From assembly GCF_026262505.1 (NCBI RefSeq), contig NC_067208.1:6581962-6645961 (forward strand): 64,000 nt of DNA, read 5' to 3'. Positions 20,341 through 30,800 of the stretch are shown one piece after another (the first letter of the stretch is position 1; every line of letters begins with the position of its first letter). A model generated the notes under the pieces. It was given only the letters and a program-made list of their open reading frames with translations, did no database searches and was not told where the DNA came from. A program made the translations under genes and the position numbers. The stretch is from Trichomonas vaginalis G3 (Eukaryota > Parabasalia > Trichomonadida > Trichomonadidae).

Positions 20341-23300
20341 TGGGAAAATCATCTATATTTAATCAAAAAAGAGCAAACTTTACAGACGAAAATAAAATAT
20401 TTATCAGGGAACAATCTGATAAATACCAAAATCAACATCGAGAGATGAAAAAACGAATATAATCAAACAAGTTCTTCAATATTTTAATATTAAATACGCC
20501 GAAAATGAATCTAAAGCTGTCAGAAGATATTTTAGTTATATTGCAGTTAAAAATATTCCCGCAGTTACTGGAAAATATCCTGATACAATTGTTTGCAAAG
20601 ATATGCTTTATTCGCATGATCATACAATATTATTAATTCAAATAATATTGAACGTTACTACCGTTGCATCGATCATTCTTGTCAAGCACGTTATTTAGTT
20701 AAAATTGAGAACAGTTCAGTTTCCGAAGATTTACAAAAGGAACATATACCCGAATGCAGACAATTTAAAAAGTTACAAAATGAAAAAAATGATCTTCATA
20801 AATCAATGACTCTGACAGAAATATACAATAAGGCAATGGCAAAATTTTCTGAAGACAACGGCACTTTTCAGCAGATTAAAAAATTTATGACAGAACTTGC
20901 TGTTGGTACTGATGAAAACCCATTAATTAAAGATTCATTGGTCAGGGAAGTTTATAATAAGTCCAGAAAATTTTCTGTTGGAGAAAAAATTACAGACGAT
21001 GAAATTGCTAATTTTTGTTTAATAAATGGCGAGCAGTTTTTCATTGGCCATGATTTTCAAGCAAATTGTGAGACGATGTTTTTTGGTTTTGAGAAGGCAA
21101 TTCAATTTGCAAAAGAAGCCACAGATTTATTTTGCGATGGAACTTTTAAAATTACACCAAAACATTTTCAAAAAGGACAGATGCTAACAATTATGATTTG
21201 TGAACCTTCAACAAATCAATATCTACCACTTTTATTTATATTCATGAAAAACCGCACATTTGAATCTTATAAGAAGGCATTTGAATCTCGTAAACGAAAA
21301 AGGGGATTTGACGGAGTCAAATCCCCGCTCACAAAAAGTGGACTTTACATGTCAAATTTTATATGCATGTAAGGTCCACTTTTATGAGTTTTAGGAAGGA
21401 ATTGGAGGCCATGAGTTACTGACATTTCATCAGTATCTCATAGCCTCCAATTCCTTCGCAAAATGGGAGAAACTTTGTCCGAATAGTTTAACATTCGGAC
21501 AAAGTTTCCCCCATTTTAAGAAGGAATTGGAGGGTAAGAGATATACCATATGAATGTATATCTCTTACCATCCAATTCCTTCTAGAAAGTGTCCAAACTT
21601 TGGGTTAATTGCAAACTATTAACCCAAAGTTTGGACACTTTCAAGTGGAGATGGAAGGCTTTGGGGTATATATTAATACAATATACCTCAAAGCCTTCCA
21701 TCTCCACTACAAATGGGAGAAACTTTGTCCGAATAGTTTAACATTCGGACAAAGTTTCTCCCATATTTCAATGTAATTGCTACCTGTGAGGTACTGATTT
21801 GAAGTCAGTGCTTCACAGGTAGCAATATTCACAAAATTTAAAAACATTTTATCAGTTCGTTAGATAACCAGAGCCTCCTAGGTACTGAACCAGAATCAGT
21901 GCCTAGGGGACTCTAGTTATCTATATAAATCTGAGAAACTTTGAGGAAATTGTTCGACATTTCCTCAAAGTTTCTCAGTAATTTAGTGAGGAATGTTCGT
22001 TATCGTGTAAATATTTATAATATATACATGATAACAAACATTCCCCGCTAAAAGATGTAAAATCTTATAAGAAATAATTCCAAAAGAATAACAAATTTTA
22101 TATGAAACTGAACCTTATGATGTAGTGATTCAAGATCACCGCTTCATAAGATTCAGTTTCAATCTCAAGTATCTCAAAAGTAAGGCTCTATTTTTTGCCA
22201 TGTAAAGTGTCACTTTTTTATCAACCCGTTTTTATCGTTTTTGTTTACAACATGAATATATTTTTACTGTCAAGGGTATTCAATTTTCAAAGCTAATTCA
22301 AATTCATTGTGATTTTGAAAAGGGAATGATAGAGGCACTTCAACAAATTTTCCCTAAAGTCCGTATAATTGGATGCCTATTTCATTTCAAACAAGCTTTG
22401 CACAGGAAACTTGTAGCACTTTATACAAAAAATTTCAATACTTTACAAAATTCTTTATTTAAGCTATATTCTATTACTCCATTCATGTCTCATGAAGAAT
22501 TTGTACTTACAATGCATATAATTAATCAAAATAAAGTTGATTCGATCAAAGATTATATTGATTATTTCAACAAAGTTTGGTTGCCGCACTACAATTTAAT
22601 ATCTCAATATAATAATGCAACTGCAATATTCACTAATGATTGCCTCGAGAGTATGCATTCAGAATTTTCTTCGTTAAAACATCCAAACATTTATGAAGCT
22701 ATTAAGAAGATATCTCAAATCCAATTAGATAAATATAACGCCATCAAAAATAACCAGAAGATCGAGCGCCATATAAAAACCGTTATCACTGATAGCTACA
22801 AAAATTATATTCTTGACTGCTTTCAAAAAGAACTTGAGAAAACAATTTTTTCTATCAAACAATACAACGTAAGTGATCTTTCTTTGGCTCAGAACGAGAT
22901 TTCTCCATATGGTTCCATAGAATCGAGTTCATTGTTCGAAAATATTCCAGTTCATGATGCAGATATACTCAAATCGATCAATCTAACAGATAAAGATACA
23001 ATGATCACTAAGTTTATTAATGAAAAAAGAGAAAAAATTATGGCATTATTTAATGAAACATTAAATCATCCAGATTTTAATTCATCCACTCCAATTCAAA
23101 CTAATTTTGAGCAAGCCGATACAAATCAAGGTTCAGATGCTCCAATTCGCTCCGAAAATTCAAATATTGCAGACTCTACAGATTTAGAACCAGAAAATCA
23201 AAACCATCCTTCTACAAATCAAATGTCTAGTAATCTAGAACATAAGCTGGACCTTCTTGATCATATTGAAAAACAATTATCGAAAATGCGCTCGTTATTG

Positions 23301-23559
23301 GGAATTCTTCCTACTACAAATGCTATTGTTGGGCCGTCAAAACAAGTTTCAGTTAATAGCAAGCAAAATTCTGAAAAAATAAGAAAAAATCCTCCATAAC
23401 AACAAAATCAAACAATAAAAAACAAAATTCATCCGACAATCCTCCTAAACGTAAAGCTCCTATTTCGGAAAGGATTCTCAGCGATAATAACTTATATTTT
23501 CAAGTTCATCGAAAGAGATCGAAAAGCAAACGTTCCACATCTACAGAGAAAAAGAATTG
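20341..23559 (+). pseudogene. Mutator-like (MULE) transposase, frameshifted and interrupted
   Basis: Coding traces run from MGKSSIFNQKRANF (20341) to a basic tail ending at 23559. In order: an N-terminal part with a stop and frame change near 20460; a FLYWCH/WRKY-like zinc-binding motif, YYRCIDHSCQARYLV, near 20650-20700; the MULE catalytic start ATDLFCDGTFKITP (near 21120) with the first Asp; then MICEPSTNQYLPLLFIF. The frame is interrupted by palindrome array APA-2 (21290-22248) and resumes with KLIQIHCDFEKGMIEALQ, holding the second Asp, and GCLFHFKQALHR, the MULE C-x2-H motif (near 22365-22400). A Ser/Asn-rich tail follows with a further frame change near 23395. At least three lesions plus the insertion make it inactive. 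Terminal inverted repeats were not found. Confidence 0.85.
21290..22248. mobile_element. Palindrome-array element APA-2, inside MULE transposase
   Basis: The ends are inverted: GTAAACGAAAAA at 21290 and the complement of GTAAACAAAAAC at 22248. Just inside lie inverted copies of a CATGTAAAGT..CACTTTTT block. Between them stand about 13 successive palindromes with almost no spacer, for example 21302-21326, 21396-21456 (B), 21462-21517 (A), an A at about 21592-21645 and a second copy of the 21462 module near 21713-21768. Classes alternate B-A-B-A-B-A-B, then B-A-B-B. Class A has AAACTTTG near the arms; class B has GGAATTGGAGG or similar. There is no open frame of note. The insertion splits a transposase frame between the AFES and KLIQIHCDFE segments. 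No target duplication is obvious. Confidence 0.75.
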
Positions 23560-23814
23560 ATATATGAAGTCTAATTCCTTTTATAACTACTATATTTTTA
23601 TTCTTATGACTAAAAAATAATATATTATTTAACAATTTTCATTTTTTTCTTTTAACAATTTCGTTTTATTTCCATTTATTGTTAAATGATTTTTAGCATA
23701 CACCTTTCTTTGTTCATCTTCTAAATACAATTTATTTTTTCTTAGATATAATTCTATTCATTCAATTCGATCGTCATTTTTCAGTACATGATCGTAATTT
23801 TCAATTATGAGTGT

Positions 23815-24742
23815 GGGACAAACTATCCAGTGTCACTTTTTTATTAACCTTATTTTAAAAAATTAATAAAATAATAATAAAAAATTATTTGAATCTTTTA
23901 CATTAATTGTTTCTTTTTTAAAAGTACCTTTAAAGTACAATAAACAAGATTTGAATCTATTGATCCTTGTTGCAAACTTGAATATATTGCTTCAAGCATT
24001 TTCAAACATTCGACTAACTTTGAGTGTACATATATAATTGTTATACTGAGTACTTTCTATCTGTGTTACTTATTTGAGTCTAAGAGCCATTTGTCAGATT
24101 TTCCCGAAATGCAAGGTTAAGATTTTAGCAGCGACTAACTTTGAGTGTACATATATAATTGTTATACTGAGTACTTTCTATCTGTGTTACTTATTTGAGT
24201 CTAAGAGCCATTTGTCAGATTTTCCCGAAATGCAAGGTTAAGATTTTAGCAGCGACTAACTTTGAGTGTACATATATAATTGTTATACTGAGTACTTTCT
24301 ATCTGTGTTACTTATTTGAGTCTAAGAGCCATTTGTCAGATTTTCCCGAAATGCAAGGTTAAGATTTTAGCAGCGACTAACTTTGAGTGTACATATATAA
24401 TTGTTATACTGAGTACTTTCTATCTGTGTTACTTATTTGAGTCTAAGAGCCATTTGTCAGATTTTCCCGAAATGCAAGGTTAAGATTTTAGCAGCGACTA
24501 ACTTTGAGTGTACATATATAATTGTTATACTGAGTACTTTCTATCTGTGTTACTTATTTGAGTCTAAGAGTCATTTCTACCATAGAACTAGATATTGTCT
24601 CTCATTAAATATATATAACTGTAAACTGCTTAATTCATTTATCTATTTAGATAAAATTATATTTATATAAGATTTCATGTTATTATTTCATCTTTATTAT
24701 TTTTTTTATTCCTTTGAAAAGTGACACTGGATAGTTTGTCCC
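23815..24742. mobile_element. Non-autonomous element with 26-bp perfect TIRs
   Basis: GGGACAAACTATCCAGTGTC starts a 26-bp repeat at 23815-23840 whose exact complement ends at 24742. The interior holds a 121-bp tandem repeat and AT-rich sequence but no gene. The internal half of the TIR (GTGTCACTTTT) and the adjacent TTATTAACC match a sequence near the right end of APA-2 (AGTGTCACTTTTTTATCAACC, about 22206-22226). No target duplication was recognised, so the superfamily is unknown. Confidence 0.8.
24012..24572 (+). repeat. 121-bp tandem repeat (satellite), about 4.6 copies
   Basis: Units begin with GACTAACTTTGAGTGTACAT at 24012, 24133, 24254, 24375 and 24496, a constant 121-bp period. The copies look identical by eye; the fifth is partial and ends near 24572. 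It sits entirely inside the 26-bp-TIR element. Confidence 0.95.
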
Positions 24743-25328
24743 TTTCTCTTCAATTATTGATCGCGATTTTACTTCAGAATTTGTTCGCAATATTAGTAGT
24801 ATATGTTGAAGGGTTGTGTGACTTTTTTTGTAAACGTAAGAATTCATACAATATTGAACGATTTTGTATCATTTTTTTTAACATATGAAGTAAAAAATGT
24901 ATGATTCTTACGGTTTTTATTCTTACGTTTTTGAATAAATCAAGATTTAAAAAATTTTCAAAATTGTAAGACATTTACACTCAGCCCATACATAATGAAA
25001 TAAAAAAAAATAAACTTTAAAAATTCATGTCTTACATTTATGAAAATTTATTTTTATTTTGTATGAAACCGATTTTAAAAATTTATGAATAATTTATAAA
25101 AAGTTTTTATTCCTACAATTCCTATATTACCATTAATAAAAAGAATATATTTTATAAAATTTTTCGAACATGTTAAAATTTATCTGCATTTCGAAAAATT
25201 TTATTATAAATGATAATATAATTTATTAAATTAATATATAACTTATGAATTTTTACTTTTTGTATGAAATAAAATTTAGTATTAATAAAGTTATAAAATA
25301 AATTGGTGCATGTTAGATGTAAAAGTAC
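24743..25328. other. Intergenic, left flank of the Maverick
   Basis: Very AT-rich, no gene supported. Confidence 0.5.
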
Positions 25329-25634
25329 AGTACAGTATACATTGTGCGTCGCCTGTAGCCTACAGCTACAGGCACCGACACAATGAAAAAAGTGACAGAA
25401 AACTGACACCATACGGGCGCGCATATGTACGCATATATGTGTAAAAATAAACGTTCATATGTAAACTAACCTTTATTCACTAGCAGGGGCTGATAAATCA
25501 TAATCGTCGAGAAGTACGATAGGTGGTCCCACAGGTTTAATCTGTATGGAGAGGCAAACGTGACGTAAGAAGCATAACACTGGTTTCTCAGTATATTTAA
25601 TAGACTCTGCTGTTGGCTTAACTGTAAGCTTATA
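25329..25634 (+). repeat. Maverick left terminal inverted repeat
   Basis: Matches 51256-51560 in inverse orientation. Starts AGTACAGTATACATTGTGCG. A stem-loop, GCCTGTAGC-CTACA-GCTACAGGC (25351-25373), with an outer CATTGTG/CACAATG pair, lies near the tip. The inner part holds the last ~54 codons of the capsid gene. Confidence 0.95.
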
Positions 25635-27161
25635 TGTAATAGGTGAATTAGATAACTGACCCTGTTGGAATGTATAATCAGTTTCGCAAGGGAATCCACA
25701 TAGGTAATGACCTAAGTCATTTGACTCGATTCCAAATTGAGGGACTGATGTGGTTGTGATAGACCTCATGACATCATAGTTGAAGCCAACAGTATCGTTA
25801 TTATTGTTAGTGGCATTTGCCTGCATCTCATAGAAGATTGGATCATTAGATGCTTGAGCCTCAGCGGGTATGTTACCATATGCTCCACAGTTCAATTGAA
25901 TTTGTTCAAACAATGGATTTTCATAGGTAGTGTTATAATTAGGTGTTTTCTTAAATAGTGTATAAATGGTGTTCACATATAATGGAGTAAATGCTGCCGT
26001 GAATGTACAAGGAGTTCCTTCACCTTTAGCCATTGAACCATCCATAGTAATGCAGTCAATTCTTTTGATTGGGAAGTTTAGAGTCTTTGCCGAATATCTT
26101 GTCACCAAATCACTATAGATGTTAGGGTCCAAAGAGAATGAGTTACAGTATGTAATCATTTCAAAGAAGTTTGCATTCTTCTTAGTGAACTTAATAAACT
26201 TGGTACCAAATGATATCGTACTCTTATCGGCATTCCAAGTTACAGTATCAATAACTTTGATACCTTCATAGATAGGAGTGAAGTGATTAGTGATTGGAAT
26301 ATAGCTTGTAACATTGGCTTGCATGTTCGGTAATGGTAGAATATCCTGATAACTTAATGGTGTCCAAACCATACCAGCAATACTGAACTTAACCTTAAGT
26401 TGTAAGTTACCAGCAAACGCTGGAAGGAATCTAATGTTATTAAGTATTAGGAATCTTCTTAGGTCAATCTTGATTGGTATGTGGAACTTTAATGTAGTTG
26501 CACCACTAATTGGTTTATTGAACTCAATAATCTGTCCAGAACGAACTGTATCACATCTATTGAAAACATCTTTATGTCTAGCCTTACTAAATACATCAAC
26601 TTTCTTAATAGCTTCTGTTGTAGATGCAGTAGAAGTAATGTAACCTTCTTCTCTAGCATTATCTTGTGTATAAACACTTTTACCATTAGCGATTAATTGA
26701 TATGATTCAACAGCATAGAATGAATCAATGTATCCCAACCAAATTGCTGGAAGATGTGCACATGATTTGCCACCAGCATATTTAGTATCAATTGCTTTAA
26801 TTGCTGTAACATTTGATCCTGTAGGAGCTGTCTCAACAGCTCTTTCTTTATATACTTCACCATCATATTTAGGAACTTTTTCATCAGCTGGTTCAGTTTC
26901 TGTTGTAATTATGCACTCACCATCGACATAACCACTAATGAACGTATTATATAAGTCAATCATGTTCTCACCAGGTGGTGATATGTTAAATGTAATATAA
27001 CCGTTATCAATAGTATTTGTCGGCATAGCTGGCACTTTTGTTGGGACATATCTATGGTTAGTATCTCCAATAGGAACTGCCCCATCAACTTGATCGAAAT
27101 AATATCTTACTTGTCTGATGGAATCAGCAATACTGTATGTATTGAGGTTATCGTTCAACAT
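25473..27161 (-). CDS. Putative Maverick major capsid protein, 562 aa
   Basis: Length, beta-rich composition and position next to a terminal repeat fit the double-jelly-roll major capsid protein of Polintons, which would self-assemble into an icosahedral shell. The segment IPIKIDLRRFLILNNIRFLPAF (about residues 230-252) resembles the hydrophobic strand region after the first jelly roll in such proteins, and many short beta strands with Asn/Pro turns follow. I cannot confirm the fold by eye, so the call rests on composition, size and context. The last ~54 codons lie in the left TIR and are therefore duplicated near the right end of the element. The ATG follows TTTTTTATAGCTGAGAAAG, a variant of the TTTTAT/TATAA motif before other core genes. 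Other structural proteins remain possible. Confidence 0.6.
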   Translation of the reverse strand: MLNDNLNTYSIADSIRQVRYYFDQVDGAVPIGDTNHRYVPTKVPAMPTNTIDNGYITFNISPPGENMIDLYNTFISGYVDGECIITTETEPADEKVPKYDGEVYKERAVETAPTGSNVTAIKAIDTKYAGGKSCAHLPAIWLGYIDSFYAVESYQLIANGKSVYTQDNAREEGYITSTASTTEAIKKVDVFSKARHKDVFNRCDTVRSGQIIEFNKPISGATTLKFHIPIKIDLRRFLILNNIRFLPAFAGNLQLKVKFSIAGMVWTPLSYQDILPLPNMQANVTSYIPITNHFTPIYEGIKVIDTVTWNADKSTISFGTKFIKFTKKNANFFEMITYCNSFSLDPNIYSDLVTRYSAKTLNFPIKRIDCITMDGSMAKGEGTPCTFTAAFTPLYVNTIYTLFKKTPNYNTTYENPLFEQIQLNCGAYGNIPAEAQASNDPIFYEMQANATNNNNDTVGFNYDVMRSITTTSVPQFGIESNDLGHYLCGFPCETDYTFQQGQLSNSPITYKLTVKPTAESIKYTEKPVLCFLRHVCLSIQIKPVGPPIVLLDDYDLSAPASE

Positions 27162-27181
27162 CTTTCTCAGCTATAAAAAAT

Positions 27182-27631
27182 TTACAATCTTCTTATTCTT
27201 GGGATTATTCGTCTTATTTGTGGCTGAGGTTTAGGAGGTTCTGGTTCAGGCTCTGGTTCATCATCGAAGTGTATTCTTTTCTCTTCCATTGATTGAACAT
27301 ATTCTTGATTCTCTTTAGTTTCCTTCTCACGTTCAATTGGGTCCATGTTTGGTTCATTAACTACACTGTTACGTTCTAATATCTTTGTCATCATCTCTAA
27401 CAACATTTTATTAGTATATGCTTGTTCTTCTTCTTTCTTCTCATCAACTTTAGGAGCTTCTTGAACAACAGGAGCTGGGGCAGGAGCTGGTGAATTCAAT
27501 GGTGCCTTTCTCTTTCTAACTTGAACTGAACCATTCTTCATATGACAAACATAATATAATGGATGTTGTATTCCTTTAGCTTCATTCAATATGATTGATT
27601 GCTTTTCACTTGGTGAAAGTTTTGACGTCAT
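27182..27631 (-). CDS. Small Maverick protein, 149 aa
   Basis: Start chosen at MTSKLSPSEKQSI (27631). The frame is open further upstream but overlaps the divergent gene. The N-terminal half carries a short motif, YYVCHMKNGSVQVRKRKAPL, very like [20 protein letters not shown] in the small gene at 42142-42378. A Pro/Ala-rich linker, an acidic/coiled segment and a Pro- and Arg-rich tail follow. Function unknown; the shared basic motif may bind nucleic acid or a common partner. It is downstream of polB and upstream of the capsid gene on the same strand, and diverges from the gene at 27666 with a 34-bp gap. Confidence 0.7.
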   Translation of the reverse strand: MTSKLSPSEKQSIILNEAKGIQHPLYYVCHMKNGSVQVRKRKAPLNSPAPAPAPVVQEAPKVDEKKEEEQAYTNKMLLEMMTKILERNSVVNEPNMDPIEREKETKENQEYVQSMEEKRIHFDDEPEPEPEPPKPQPQIRRIIPRIRRL

Positions 27632-27665
27632 TTCTATCCTAATAAAATTTTTTACTCCTAACAAA

Positions 27666-27893
27666 ATGACTGAGAATACTTTCGACAGAGAAGCACTCAA
27701 GAATGAACTTCGTGAAGAAATACTTAATGAACTCAAACCAAAAGAACAAACACAAGAAGAGAAACCAGCTAAACCAAAGCGTAAACTCACAGAGAAACAA
27801 TTAGCTGCATTAGCAGCTGGACGCGCAAAGAATCCACGAATGATTGCAAAGAAATTGAGAGAAGAGGAAGAAGCTAAGAAAAATAATAAGTAA
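27666..27893 (+). CDS. Small basic Maverick protein, 75 aa
   Basis: Starts MTENTFDREALKNELREEIL. An acidic amphipathic N-terminal helix is followed by a Lys- and Pro-rich link, then KRKLTEKQLAALAAGRAKNP, which is close to the short AT-hook/SAP-like 'tEKQLAALAkgR' pattern common in small virus-like DNA-associated proteins. A charged coiled tail ends the protein. A chromatin or DNA-packaging role is inference. It is head-to-head with the 149-aa gene and converges on polB, whose stop lies a few bases beyond. Confidence 0.7.
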   Translation: MTENTFDREALKNELREEILNELKPKEQTQEEKPAKPKRKLTEKQLAALAAGRAKNPRMIAKKLREEEEAKKNNK

Positions 27894-27897
27894 GTGT

Positions 27898-30800
27898 TTA
27901 GAACTTTAACTTACGTTCAAAAGATGACTTCGTTGAAATAGTGAAGTCCTTATTTTTGTTGAAGCATGGTTTCGAACCAATGCACAAGTCAAAGGTTATC
28001 TCATCACCTTCATAAAGAGATTTGTACAATTCCACGATGCTATATTTTTCCCCAACTTTCTCAGGGAAGAACAAACCTTTCTTCTCGTCATAATGTACTT
28101 GTATCGCATCTGGGAACATTTGGTTTGCAGTAAGTGCAATTACGTCCTGTGTGATTCCCTTCATTCGACAGTGGAAAGCAATTTCCTTGAGGTCATTGGT
28201 TAATTCGTCGAGGTAAGTCTTCTTTCCAACGAATATAGATCTTTGTGCCTTAGACATATGTCCTGCAGTAATCTCTGCAAAGTCTGAATGAAATTGACCC
28301 AGTGCTTTTCCAATGAGTTCTCTGTTATACCTTCTCTTGTATTCTTCTGCTAACTTATCTAAGTCCTTCTCATACAAGTGTAAACTATCTGTATCCTGAT
28401 AGAACAACTTCAAGCCCAAATCTTCTGCTGTGAAGAATACTTCATTCATGATTCGTTTGGACATAGAAAGGATTGAAACACCTAATGGACAATAGTTAAA
28501 GTGACGAACGATAGGTTTAAATGACTTTACACATGAAAGTTCGGAATCGGGGATGAACTCTATTGTCTGTATGTCATTATAGTTCTTAATGATATAGTCA
28601 GTGAGCTTATTGTCCTTGATGAAACGAATCTTTTTGTCAATGGGCTTTAATATCGTCTTACCATAGATACTGTTCAAAAGAAGTTTGATGATCTCTTGTA
28701 TCGGATTACCTTCCTTCTTATACTTAGCACGTAATTCGAAGAGCTTCTTAACTTCATTCCTTATTGTCATGTCCCTTTTTCCATCATAATAGTATCCATC
28801 AATGACTTTGCATGAGATCTCTTGGAACTTGATCAGATCTTGAAGCGTAATGTGGTCTACGAACATCTTGCAGCATGTATTGGAACTTCTGGCAACATGT
28901 AAGTCAGGGTTGATGTCAGGATTGACGACAATCAATGGGAATGCTGAGTTCTTACCGATCGACAAGATCTCGATCTGACAGTAAAATCCTGAGATGAACT
29001 TTTCCTTTGTTGGTTCAGCTTGGTCATCATCAAAGAGATGCTCCAACAAGTATTCACTGCTCTTCATCTCTTCTGTCATAACTTTTGGAATTCCTTCTAA
29101 ACAGTAAAGTCTAGCAATTGCTGATGGATACAATGATACAGCATCGAAGTCAGTGATGAGTTCTCCTTCATTGTATTGCTTCTTGTTCTCAGCTAGCATG
29201 CATCTTCCTCCTTGAATACACTTGGAAATATATTCACGAGGTTTTCCTGCAAGATCAAAGAGATTACCGTTCTTCCAATATACTCTCTTCTCAAAGAGTT
29301 TGTTTGAGATAGAACTTATTGAAACATAATCATAAGCATCTATTTCAAACTCAGTCATGAGGTCATTGCGGAACTTAAGAAAGCCATCTCGTAAAATGCG
29401 TACATCTTGACCGCAATAGAATGACGAATAAACTTCCATGTCAAAGTGTTCATCATCAATCTTGCAATCTTCAATCTTCTCAATGTTCTCATTAAAAGCT
29501 TCAATATCTTTGACATGATTCATGGCATCATCGATGTTACCAACTTTAGTTGTATTAACTAACTCTTCCGTGTAGTAATTATATGGGAAAACTTCTTTTT
29601 CACCACTAGTGAGGTGAAACATTTCAGGGAATCTTTCCAACTTAGTTGAGATGATTGCATAAGAGTCTTTGAAGCAGAGAAGTTTTCCTTTGTACTTTCC
29701 TTGTATCTGCATCGTTTGTGAACCTTTGATGATTGGAGTTCCTGTAATCTCTTCTAACTGAGACATGAGAAAAGTGACATCGTACGATAAGTTGTGGAAA
29801 TAAACTAAACTCTTATCTGGTAAAGCTTCGAGGAATTTTGACGCACAGTCACTTCCCCAAATTGATGTATAACCATCATCGTCATCTTCCATGAAACAAA
29901 TGTTGTATGCTTTGTGAATGTTTCCATCAGTTGATGCTTCGAAGTCAGCAAAGAAAACATGTTCTCTTGGGAACTTCATGTCTTTCTTCGTCTCTGAACT
30001 CCAATCTTTCTTCATCCTTGCGCAATAACGCTCATTGTATGTGAGGTCAATCATTTCTTCAAGGTTCTCATTATACATCGTTGTGAAGTATGTGCAAAGT
30101 TCTCCTGTTCTAATTGGTTCGAAATAATTGTTAGCAAACAAGAGTTCAATGACTTTTGCAAGTGGTGTAACTAACTTTGAGTTAATTGCATACCTTGTTT
30201 CATATCTTCTGTTAACTAACATCTTCTTCTCTAAAGTCCAATCCTTGCACAACTTACAAACATCTTCATAGTTCTTGATGAACATTGAACTTATTGGAAG
30301 CTTTTCGTTCAACATGTAGTGGTCATACATTAATAAAAGTTCTACTGTCATCTTTGGTTCTTCATCTGGTTCATAAGTATATGAATGATTTGAATACTTC
30401 TCGTTGTATTTGATGACATGGAACCTTATTCCTGTTTCTTTGGCAATAACCTTAATCTTTGACATTGGAAAATCTTTGACACGAATGATTTCCCTCATAT
30501 GATTAATTGTTGCTTCGTCAACACCAGCTTGAATACAAGCGTAGATGAAACATGAATCTTTCATCATCTTCTTTGCTGTCTCTGCATTAAGTTCGTTGAA
30601 GATCTGATACCTCTCTAAGTTAATAGGTAATTTGCATGTCCATGTCCAAAGCTGACCATTACGTGACCTGTTTCTCTTCTTTGAATGGTTTTGTTTGATG
30701 ATCTTGAGTGCGATCTTTTCTTGACCTGCTGCTCTCATCGTATCTAACATAACTTGTTCTTCAGCTGTGAGTTTATATGGTGTGTACGTTCCTTTTCTCA

